Source: Hyaloscypha bicolor E (taxonomy: Eukaryota; Ascomycota; Leotiomycetes; Helotiales; Hyaloscyphaceae). From it: DNA of 64,000 bases. The DNA is taken from the NCBI RefSeq assembly GCF_002865645.1, contig NW_020194558.1, forward strand, positions 1,454,014 to 1,518,013, in the 5' to 3' direction. Within the stretch, counting starts at the first letter, position 1. Every line of letters starts with the position of its first letter. The translations under genes and the position numbers were made by a program. Below are positions 36,550-46,639 of the stretch, one piece after another. Below the pieces are notes generated by a model. It was not told where the DNA came from and searched no databases. It saw only the letters and a program-made list of their open reading frames with translations.

Positions 36550-39500
36550 GAGACAAATCTCAGAGTCTATAATATCTTAAAGTTTCCGCTATAATTTATA
36601 AAGACAAAGCATTTAATAATCGAAAATATAATAAATAATTTTAAATATTTAATATAAATAGTTAATAGGATATAGATTACTATATATTCTGTTTAGTCTC
36701 GCTCTGTAATAAAAATAAGCTTTCTTATAATAGTATCTTTTATAAGAAGATTATAAATAATAGCGAGATTAATAGCAGATTATAGAAGGCTATACTAAAA
36801 ATAACTACTTCCTGTATACCTACTATCTTAGAAAAGAAGTATAAGAAGTAAAAGGAAAAGGCCCAAAAGAAAGCAGGTATATAGGCCTGTATTAATACCG
36901 TTTTTTCTATATAATAATCCAAGAAGGCCTCCTTATTTACTAATAATAAAGAAAGTCCTCTATATAATCCCAAAAGACAAAGCCTTAAAGTAGTAATATC
37001 TGGTCCGGAAAAGCCTTAATTAGTATTATTATTCGTACTAAGACCCACTATTAGCTAAGAAAAAAAGGAAGAAAGCCTCTTTATTTAAGATAATATACCA
37101 GGTATTAAAGATATAGCAAATATAAATATAAGACAAGACTACTATAGAAAGGATCCGGAATAGCCTAAACCAGATAAACTGCCCGTTAGAGACTAGTTTA
37201 ATAGCATGGAGTACTTATATATAACCCGTAACCCTAATAATCCTATAGATATTACGACTTTATATAGTACTTATATTACTATTCAGAATATTCTATATAA
37301 CTTTAATAATAAGATATCTCTATAAAGATTAGTATCTGGCCTAATAATTACTCTCGAGATAATTATTTAAGAAATATTAGAAGTAATTTATTTTTGGGAA
37401 AAAGAACTAGAGGCAATTATTAATTATATACCAGAACTAGACCTTACTTCCCCTACTAATAAAGATCTAGAATACTATATAAAATACGAAAAGCTTTTTA
37501 ATAATCCCAAGTACTAGCCAAAGGATTTCAATAGCTCTTATAAGCATCTTTACCTTAATCCAGAATTCCCTAACTTCCTATTTATAAACCCAATAATTAA
37601 GTTAGAAGAATAGTAAGTAATAGAAATTAAGAAGATCTGGGATATATATATAAAGAAGCAAACCCGTAATGCGATTTTGGCGGATATTATAAGTTTAGGC
37701 AAGATATATTAGATATTTGGTTTCTAGTTATTTATAAGTTCTCCTTAGTTTAGCCTTCTCTAGATAATTAAAAGCTAACCTTTCTTAGTACTACTTCGAG
37801 GTTTACCGAGCCGAAAATAAATACTAAGCCGCTCTAATAGCTAGATCTAAAGCTATTATAGTATATAATACTTGGGAAAAAGATCCTAATAATTACGAGA
37901 TAGCTCCTGAGAAGCTATCTAAATATAAGAATTAGGCTAATCCAGATAACCTTAATTTATATATTATCCCTCTATAATCTCAGCTACCCTATAAAGTATT
38001 ACCAAAGTTAATTATAGTCCTATCAGAGTTAATTATATAAATATATAACTCCCTTAATAATTTTTCAAGTAATCTCAAAGGCTTAATCTATTATAATAAT
38101 AATTAGTTAATAAAATCGGTAAGAAAGTATAGGATTAAAAGTCTTTTAAAGAATACTAATATACTATTTAATAGTAATTTTATAAACGAGAATTACGGTA
38201 TTATTATAACTCTACTAACTCTCTATAACCGCTATAGACCGCAGGCCTTATATAAGTAGTATAAGGAAGTCTTAAATATAACTAGCTAATAAGTAAAGGC
38301 AATTTGAAATATTCCAGATCCTAATTAGCCAGGCCTACTTTATAATTACTTCGAGATTATCTATATTAATAAGGCTTATATTATTAAGAATATGGATACT
38401 ATAGGCCATACTACTATTATATAGATAAATACGGAATATTATCTTCTTATTATAGCCTCGGTATTAGAGAATAGACTAAGTAATTATATTAGCTTTACTT
38501 GCCTAATTTAGCCTTTTCCAGACTAGCTAGCTACTAATACCAATTTCTAGTAATAGGGCATTAATAAGACTACTAACTCTTTTAAATTAGCTAATTATTA
38601 TCCCGGTATAATTTTGTAACTATCTCTTGGCTATATTAATAAGTATATTATATTAGAGAAAAATAAAAACTATACCAAATATAATTTGCTTTATCTATAA
38701 AAAGTTTAGAAGCAAGTTCTTATCTATTATACTTATACCTTACTAAATCCTATAAAGCCAAATCAAAATATTAGTCAAGATCTCCCTGGCTTATATACTT
38801 AATATATAGTCTATTTATTTACAAAATAAGAGTAAGATATTTATAATAAGTTAGCTAAGCTTCTAATAAGAAAGCTTATTATTAAGCTTCCCTAGACTAA
38901 TTAACTTATATAGAATTAAAAGTTTAGTAGGCTCCTAACTCTCTTATTAACCTGGATAGGTTAATACTATATAGAAAAAGATTATGGTACTAAGACTATT
39001 AAGGAATAGAAAAGCCTGGATTACCTTTTCTAGAGATTCTATATTATATTCTATATTAGAATAAGAAAACAAGGCAAGACCCCTAATTAGGACATTCTAG
39101 TAAAGAATAATATTTCTATCTAGCTATTAATTCTATATATAGGCAGCCCCAAGATTAGAGCTATATTAAGAATTCTTACTAAACTTATTATCCTTAATAA
39201 TTATAAGTTAATTATATAGTTATCTCTGCCTACTAATTAAGTTCTTTTATATACTATTCTCGAAGCTTTAAATATTAGTTATATTATCTTTACTACAGAC
39301 TTGGATTATAGTAAATAAGATAAGAAAGTATACTAATTTACTGAGAATAAAAGCTATATAGTCTAGAATAGCAAATACTATATAGATAGCTATAATCTCG
39401 ACTTATAGCCTCAAGTATACTATTCTTGCAAATGGAATAGCCCCCCTATAAAGATATATAAGAATTAGGCTATTAGCTATCTATAATATTTCGGTTAGTA

Positions 39501-40025
39501 TTTCAATATCGAGCATTTCGAGCTTTATATTACTAATAGCTTCTAGATACATATTATTATCTCTACTATAAAAAAGACTATTTCATATACCCTTACTAAA
39601 TTATTTATTAATATTAGTAAGAAGTATAATAATATTAATAATAAGAATATTAAACTAGAAATTAGTATTTAATATCTATTATCTAAGGGTAATCTTATTT
39701 CCGAATTTAATAATAGTATTATAACTCTTCCCGCTACTAATTAAACTTCTCTTTTTCCTAATAAGTTTATTTATACTCTTTAAGAAATAAATAGAGAAGA
39801 AGCCTTCTACTTTAAAACTTACTTTTCTGAGATCTGGGAGAATAAATTAATTAATCTAGCTCTGGGTTTACCTAAAGAAGCCTAATCTAATAATTTCTAT
39901 TATACCTATTATAGCTTTAGGATCTTATAGCCTAATATAATAATTTATCCGATTTATTACTTATACTAAAGAATAGTACTAGTAGAGCTATACTATACTA
40001 CTCGCCCCTTTTCTCTTATATTAGA
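36550..40025 (+). pseudogene. SNF2-family helicase/ATPase, RIPed
   Basis: Plus strand, about 1150 codons with Gln/Trp-type stops. The N-terminal 370 codons are unrecognised, with a charged stretch near 36840-36890. Motif I: ILADIISLGKIYQ at 37671-37712, standing for the LADxMGLGKT Walker A of SNF2 proteins, preceded by a Q-motif-like E--QVIEIKKIWD. After a frame change near 37740-37790 (intron or indel), motif II: IIYINKAYIIKN at 38356-38391 (family: DEAH), and motif III: LIIASVLENRLSNYI near 38445-38490 (family: TAT-PLxN). The C-terminal domain has FTTDLDYSKQDKKVYQF near 39290, DSYNLDLQ near 39390 and NQAISYLQYFGQ near 39455, matching the GLNLQ and QAIGRxxRxGQ motifs V and VI. The Asp/Glu losses are RIP-type. 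Such ATPases remodel protein-DNA contacts; the role in this element is unknown. Confidence 0.75.
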
Positions 40026-40059
40026 TCGTTTCTTTAATAATAAAGTATTTTGTCTTTTA

Positions 40060-40349
40060 CTTATCTTAGCCTTAAGATATTACGGCTATTATTTACAACT
40101 TATAAAATCTCGCCCTAGCCTGGCTTTCTACTTATCTTAGCCTTGAGATATTATAGCTACTATTTATATTTCCCGAAATCTCGCCTTAGCCTAGCTTTCT
40201 ATCTATTATATATACCTTACGAAATCTCGCCTATTACCTGACTTTCTATTTATCTCAGCCTTAAGGTATTATAGCTATTATATATTTCCCGAAATCTTAC
40301 TTATTACCTAGCCATCTTACCTATCTTAGCCTTAGGGTATTACGGCTAT
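40060..40349 (+). repeat. 71-bp tandem repeat, about four and a half copies
   Basis: Units start at 40060 and 40131 (each containing CTTATCTTAGCCTT and GATATTA-GGCTA), with a partial unit at about 40202-40248 and further units near 40249 and 40319. The first two are 71 bp apart. The array lies just 3' of the SNF2 reading frame and may include its last codons. Copies differ mostly by C/T and G/A changes. Confidence 0.8.
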
Positions 40350-41018
40350 AAAAAAAAAGTCCTTTACTATTACTTTTTTGAATAAGCCTTTTCCAGATTA
40401 ATACCTAGAAATTAAGTTAACGAATTCCCTATAGTTATATCTTTGGTCGGCTACTAGTCCTCTTTAAAGATTAATATCCTTTAGTTAATATTTACTAGCA
40501 TCCTTTTAGTTATATCTCTTCCTATAAATATTTTACTTACTTTTAGTTATTCTTTTATATTCGTTTTCCTTTATATTATTATTTTTAAGAGACTTAAATA
40601 GTAGTATTATAGTATTCCGGTATTTAGGTATTATATTATTAGTAGTATTTAAATTAGGCTTTTATAGATATCTATTTCAGTAGTTTCTCCTTTATATATA
40701 TAGCTAACCAGATTAGTACTTAATATATTTATAGTCTCCAAATTTCTTCTCTTTCTATTCTATATATATTATTATAACTCTATTACACGTAATTGCCCTT
40801 TTAAGCAAAGTCGTATTAATCTACCTTTTTTCTTTCTTATTAAAATACAATACCTTAAAATTTTTCTATATAATATTTAGCCAGACCCTTAGTAATTAAG
40901 TATATAGTATAATATAGGTTATTGCAAGCATTCCGACCTCCTCCTGGGCTAGTATAGTACCTCTGGCCGTCTCGTACTCTCTCTAGAAATACCGACAAAA
41001 TCAGATTCAGATATAGAT
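40350..41018. other. Intergenic stretch between helicase and transposase-like gene
   Basis: No ORF is supported. There is one AGCCTTTTCCAG at about 40385. Mostly AT-rich. It is presumably the promoter region of the transposase-like gene. Confidence 0.45.
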
Positions 41019-44000
41019 ATGGCTCTCTTATCTTTATAGGCCGGCCTTTTAATAATAGATAGTAACGGGAATATCCAGATAAGCTTTGGGGATAATTTCC
41101 CAGGCTACTTTCAGGATAATAATAATAATTACTCTATAAGTACTAAAATAGTAGGAGAAAATAATATAGATAATAATTCTAATAATAACTCGGAATTATA
41201 GTTTCTTTATAGTAATATAGGTTAATCTTTAGTATCTGGAAAAGCCTAATCTAACCTTTTCCAAGATACTTCAAATATACTAGACCAGATTAAAGCAGCC
41301 CCAGATTATATATACGAAGCAGATCTTAATAGTAAGGATAATATAACTATAATTATAGTATCTTTTATATTTCCTTCTTTTCTAGACTCAGATACTAAGT
41401 CCATTAGCTTTATACCGTTTAAGGAACTACTTTCCCTATTCCATCTTACTTTTGAAATATGGCTAGAAAAGGCTTTAATTTCTCGGTTAGAATATAAGTA
41501 ACTTCGAGAATTATAGATAATAAGGCAATATATATCCAAAGATAAAGGTTCTAATATAGAAAAGATAGAGGATAATTAGTAATAAGAGCCTAAGTACCTC
41601 TATCTTTCTCTAGATATTAATATTCTTAAGTACTACCTTTAAAGTTAGCTTCCTATACTATATCTCCTCCGGAGACTAATTATTATAACTCTAGAAAAAC
41701 AGGCCTTACTTCAGGCCCTGGAAAAGGGTAAACTAGTACGGATAATAATTACTCGAACTACCTAGTACTATTAGTATAATCCTATTAATCTTATAACTCG
41801 GATCTTAAATACCTCTAGCCTTAGTTTAAAGATATATTTCGGAATAGCCTAATATATTAACTATCCGAATAAGATTTGGTATTCTTGCTTATAGGAATCC
41901 TCTACTTTAATAATATCTAGTAAATATACTCGGACTACTAATAGGGATATTATCTTACTTAGTAATATTATCAGATTTATATTACTTATATAAGGCTTTT
42001 CCAAGGGCCGTATTATATTTATTAGTATAAAGTATAGGAATAAAGAGTATTATATTACCCCAGAAAAAGAAGCCGTCTTTATAATCCAGTTAGTAGCCTC
42101 AGAAAGTGAATTATTAGACTAATTAGATATTAATATAGAATTAGATAAAGGCAAAATAATCTTAATTAATACTATTATTAATATTACTAAATAAGATATC
42201 TGCTATATTATTAATATATTTATATAATAGGAGTATAACCTATTAAGTAAGAAAGGTAATTTAGTCTATCCCGATATTAAGTTCTTTATTAAGAAAATTA
42301 TAAATCCTAATACTTATAAATAGAAATCTATCCGGTTTATATACCCTATCCATAGTAATTTGGAGATCTCTTACTATAGCCAAGAAATAATCGAGGCATT
42401 TATATTTTCAGACAACCTTCCTTATTATTCCCTTTTACTCATTCTTTTTATTAATAATTTCGGTATATATAGAAATATATATTAAGCCTTTAAGGGCTTT
42501 TATATTATACCTGTAAATATTAAGTATATTAACTACCGCAAACCTAGTAACTAATTCATACTAATCTTAGGTCCCTATAATATAAATATTAGTAATATTA
42601 TTCATAATCTGGAACCTGGAATAAGCAAGTATAGAAGAGGTATAATAATTAATATTAATAGTAGAAAGACGCTTATAAAAGCCTTTCCTATTACAATTAC
42701 CGGGGATATACTAGCCGGTACTAATAATAATAGATTTTACTAATATAATACTAACCTCGGGTACCATATATATAAAATACCACAATTAAAATATAGAAAT
42801 ATCTATTTTAATATTATTCTTAATAGCAGATACTATTTCAATACCGTTTTTAAGAGAGACAAAGGCCAAGATAAGAACGGAGTATAAAAGGCCAAGTTCT
42901 TTAAGGACTTGGGATTATATAAAGAACCTCCTGCTATTATTACTATTACTTCTATTCTAGATTTAATTCTTGGCCATAAATATAATATTCCCTATTTAGA
43001 ATAAAGAGGAATTAGCCGGGTTTTATTTAGTATTCTCTTTAATAATACTCTTACTAAGTATGGCCGGAATAGCTTTATTAAGAAGTTCCAGAAATACCCT
43101 TTTCTAGCTAGCTAGTCAAAAATCCAGAGTTCCCTTTATTTCTTCTTATAGTCTCTCTCGGAAACTAAAAGAGCCATAGTTATTATCCCGCTACTACTAT
43201 AATCTTATATAAAGCCATTATAATTTCTAATACTATATATATAAGTACTATTACAAGTTACTAATAGGGAGAACTTTACCTAGGTCCTAATTAATTACTA
43301 TAAAGCCATTACCGAGTATATTAGTATAATAAGCTCCCGATCAGATAATATACTAACTGCGGAACTTGCTAATAACTTCATTTATAGGTTCCGTACTATA
43401 TATAGAATTCTTATTAAAGCAGTAGCTATTTCTAATAGCAGGGTAGATGGTTCACTTATAAAAGAAGACCATAATAAGGAGTCTAGAAAAGTGTTTTCTA
43501 ATTCCTTAAATATAGAGATTAAGAGGCTTAATACTAATAATAAAGCTAAAAATAGAGATTTGAATAATAATAAGAGTAAAGATAATACTCGGAATAAAGA
43601 TACTAGTATTAAAGATACTAAGGCAAGTATTAAGGAAAGCCAGCCTCTAGAGATACCAAAGATACTAAAATATTATAAGTCCAAGTAAGAAAAGCTGCTT
43701 TGCCTCCCAAACTTCTATATTAGGCTATATTTAGTAAATAATATTCGCAAGTATAGTTATATTATAAATTATAATATTCTTAGTAAAGAATTAATATACG
43801 GGTATATAACCTGCTCTGAAACAGCCTTTACTAACCATATTTAGGAAATAGAAAGCTTGGGTAGATACTACTTTACTACTAAACTTAATAGTATATCTCT
43901 TTATAAAAGATATTATATAGTAGTCTTTATAACTAGGCTTTACTAGTATATAGGATTATACTAATCTGGACTTGGCCAAGCCTTTAAATATAATTAAGAA

Positions 44001-44250
44001 GTATTACCCTTTTCTCCTAAGAAGTTTTATACTACTATTAGAGAGATTTGGAGATCTGGACCTTAATAAAAAGAAGCTAGCGAATATTCTAGAAAACCCC
44101 GGATATACTTGTATTATTATTAATATAAAAGGCTTTATAGTAGATAGAATAGCCTCTATCAGGTATTTCCAGATAGGTAAGAATATTAGCTTACTTGGGA
44201 AATTCAAAGCTTTATTACTATTAAGTATATATTTTCGGGATACCTTTTAA
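41019..44250 (+). pseudogene. KDZ/Plavaka-like transposase-type protein, RIPed
   Basis: ATG at 41019, about 1075 codons. One frame can be followed to about 43940 and shifts for the last 93 codons (43972-44247, open). Readable landmarks: FIPFKELLSLFHLTFEIWLEK near 41415; FINNFGIYRNIYQAFKGFY near 42445; KPSNQFILILGPYN near 42540; ITGDILAG near 42695, followed by a YHIYKI segment where two Cys are expected; SRYYF near 42825; LDLILGHKYNIPYLEQRG near 42955; KIQSSLYFFL near 43120; C-terminal NPGYTCIIINIKGF near 44095. From memory this order matches fungal proteins related to KDZ/Plavaka DDE transposases (GDxP-Q then Cys-x2-Cys). I have not verified that. A 66-codon Asn/Lys-rich stretch (43491-43688) is a linker. 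Confidence 0.55.
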
Positions 44251-44634
44251 GATAATATATTCTTATATATATTCCCATTTATTACTACTATTTATAATTA
44301 TTTATATAATATTTACCTAGTTCGCTTAATATCTAGGGGCTTTATACCTATAAAGTACTCGTTTACGTTTTATATATATAAATATTTATCCTACTCTATT
44401 TCTTATTTACTACTATAATATATATATAATTATTATAATATGGCTAGTTTAGCTTTACTATATACCTTACAAATCCCAACCATTTTTGCCAGTTACTTTA
44501 CTAGCTTATAAATCACCTTTACTATTCCATTTTATTAGCTTTACTATTTCATTTAATGAGCTTTATTATTTTTATCTCTTATTAGCTTTACTATTTCATC
44601 CCATAAACTTACCCCACTATCCCTATCCGTTATC
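44251..44634. other. Intergenic stretch
   Basis: AT-rich with several TAGCTTTACTATTTCAT-like words near 44450-44600. They look like degenerate direct repeats with a core close to AGCTTTACTATT. No ORF. Confidence 0.45.
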
Positions 44635-45084
44635 TGGAGAAGGCTAATTTATATTACAGACTATAGCATTCGCAATATCCTTATTTTTAATCGCAAAGAC
44701 CGAATCTGGTAGTTTAAGCGATTATCTTATATATTCCCTCAAGGCAAGCGGCGGACATTCAAGATTAGGGACTTCTCCTGTTTTAACCCAGATAATATCC
44801 TTTATCGAATCGAGTAACTTGCGGTCATACGGTTCCAGGGAAGGAAATACGCTTTTCTCTTTACTAATAGGGTAGTCGAAACTGGAGATAAGGATCCAGT
44901 ACTAGACTTAGCTATTTACAGGATATCAGGTAAGACAGCGATATTTGGGTTAATAAGCCTGGGAATAAAGAGGGATTATCTAGTACCTATACCTGACCAT
45001 GATTCCTGGCTAGATAAACTAGAGGATAGGGATACTAGAGAAGGCTTTTTCTTAGAGTGCAAATGGAGATTAGAGTATTTGTAG
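44635..45084 (+). pseudogene. Unrecognised 150-codon ORF, little mutated
   Basis: A frame from about 44635 to the stop at 45082-45084 is broken only by two stops, one at a TGG-type and one at a CAA-type position. It reads KRRTFKIRDFSCFNPDNI near 44755, VVETGDKDPVLDLAIYRIS near 44880 and PIPDHDSWLDKLEDRD near 44990. It keeps Cys, His and Trp codons and many CpGs, unlike its neighbours. It lies between the transposase-like gene and the right end. I recognise no family. Confidence 0.5.
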
Positions 45085-45385
45085 TTTAATTAGTTATATA
45101 AAGAATATAAGTGGCTTTAATATAAATATAATAGTAGTATTGAGTATATTTTAATATAGACTTAAACGGGAAATCGGGCTCTAGCTAGTTCTGAACCTAT
45201 TTGGAAACCACTTCAAAACACTAAACCAATACCTGTTTTATTATAGTAAAACGGGTTAAAATCAGTTCTGAGCTTAACTCAAACCTAGCTGAAATCACGA
45301 TTTAAACCTTATTTAAAACCATCTCAAGCTAAATTTGAAATAGCTTTAAACCAGTTTAAAATACTCTATAGGGCCAGTGAAGTAC
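45085..45385. other. Right end of the 12.3-kb element
   Basis: Non-coding. From about 45160 it contains repeated words such as TTTAAACC, GTTTTAA and AAACC-GTTTAAA, in the opposite sense to those at the left end. It ends near GGGCCAGTGAAG, followed by Cop1-B sequence. Only very short terminal inverted repeats are possible (TACTT against AAGTA). Confidence 0.55.
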
Positions 45386-46086
45386 TATAACCCTATCCTT
45401 AATAATTCCGGGTAATTTTTAAAGCTTTTATATTCTACTTTAATTCCTTATAGTACTTTATATAAAATCTAGGAGAAATTAAGTATAGTAATATTAAAAA
45501 AAGAGGCTTCTTACTTAAAACTTTATAACCTAATCTTCTTATATTTTAGCCGCATACTAATTCCCTTTATACTAGCCTATTACTAGTTACTAAGTAATTA
45601 TAAATAGATGCCTCTTATTTTTTAGAACTCTTTTTTTCTTCTAGTAAGACTCTAATTAATTAGAAAATCCCTTAAAAAAAAATTCTAACCTTATAACTTA
45701 TAAGCCTCTAGCTCTTAAATATCTCAAAACTTATTTCTTAGTAACCTACCCTCCCAAAATAGATATTAATATTATATATAAAGAGCTTTTAGTAATAGGA
45801 TAATTATAAGAGAATATTAATAATACTAAAGAGATATAAGACTAGATTATAATAGAGAGAGGAGATCCCGATATACTTGCCTCTAATTCTATAGAGAATA
45901 TTAAATCCCGAAGCTATAATAAACTTAAATCCTATAAGTATATCTCCCGTAGCTTATTTTATAACCTAAAGAGATTACTTAAAGACATTGGATATATTAA
46001 TACTAAAAAGGCTATTTATAATATAGTAGACCTAACCTGGCCCTTTTTATTCTTGCCTTTAGAACTTTAAATGAATTTAATCTTTA
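45386..46086 (+). other. Cop1-B extra 3' region, first part
   Basis: Aligns with 19106-19795 of Cop1-A. No recognised domain. It ends at CTTTA, the TSD of Gyp1. Confidence 0.7.
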
Positions 46087-46417
46087 TATTACGGGAATAG
46101 TATTTAGGGCTTGAAAAGCAAGATAGAAGGTCTCTTATAAAGACAATTCAAAGCTAAGAAAGGGAAAACTAGAATATAGGAGGCTGCGAGGGAGTATATA
46201 TACCCCATAGTATACTAGTCCCAAAGGGGCTTAGCCTTCTAAATATCTCTAGTATATTCCAAGCCTACTTCCCTAGTAAGGCGGCCGCATCACGTGTGTC
46301 TAGGAGGCAATGGGACATGAGTAACGGGACATGAGTAATAGGATATAAGTAACGGGATATAGGTAACTATATTAGCTAATTATATTAGCTAATAAGATTA
46401 AAAGCTGAATTATAATA
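46087..46417 (-). repeat. Gyp1 3' LTR
   Basis: 331 bp; on the plus strand TATTACGGG...TATAATA, consistent with RIPed TGTTACGGG...CGTAACA. Near 46310-46367 it has four copies of a 14-bp unit close to GGGACATGAGTAAC, then two copies of TATATTAGCTAAT. It also keeps GCGGCCGCATCACGTG at about 46281-46298. Confidence 0.9.
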
Positions 46418-46435
46418 TTACTTCTCCCTTCGGAA
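46418..46435 (-). other. Gyp1 polypurine tract
   Basis: On the minus strand GAAGGGAGAAGTAA lies directly before the 3' LTR, the position where plus-strand DNA synthesis is primed. Confidence 0.55.
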
Positions 46436-46639
46436 TAAGCTCGTTCCCGAGCTTTATAAAAGCCATTAATTCATCTAATTTCATATTATTTTCCTTCCTA
46501 AAATAAACTAGTATCTCGGATATAAACGTTATATATAAAAGGCCAGGGCCTTTACTATATGACTTAGGAGGGTTTATTATTATTTCCGTATAATTCTAGA
46601 CAAGTATTATTTTTTATATAGTCTAGCTAATATTATAGG

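Larger units (their letters stand above)
33091..45385 (+). mobile_element. 12.3-kb element with SNF2 helicase and transposase-like gene, inserted in Cop1-B
   Basis: Cop1-A runs without a break from 19080 to 19110, while in Cop1-B the matching bases are at about 33090 and 45386. The intervening 12.3 kb is therefore an insertion. Flanks read ...CTATAACTACT|TAGT and ...GTGAAG|TACTATAACC. The TSD could be TACT, or CTATAAC if TACTT belongs to short inverted ends; I cannot settle it. Contents in order: left end, minus-strand gene, divergent promoter region, SNF2 helicase, tandem repeat, transposase-like gene, small ORF, right end. A second left-end fragment lies at 56692. All genes carry RIP-type stops. 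I know no standard TE of this exact composition. Confidence 0.7.

Noticed and set aside
36740..36973. 77-codon hydrophobic minus-strand frame that looks like a membrane protein
   Set aside because: Antisense to the N-terminal part of the SNF2 gene. The hydrophobicity comes from reading Lys/Glu-rich codons on the other strand.
38161..38215. Walker A motif of the SNF2 gene at NSNFINENYGIIIT
   Set aside because: The motif at 37671-37712 (ILADIISLGKIYQ) fits the family far better and is at the right distance from motif II.
41306..41539. 77-codon minus-strand frame
   Set aside because: Antisense to the transposase-like gene, whose plus-strand frame is better supported.
44004..44207. 67-codon minus-strand frame
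   Set aside because: Antisense to the open C-terminal part of the transposase-like gene (43972-44247).
33091..45385. Helitron
   Set aside because: The helicase motifs are SNF2-type, not Pif1/Rep-type. I saw no rolling-circle His-x-His motif and no CTRR end with hairpin.
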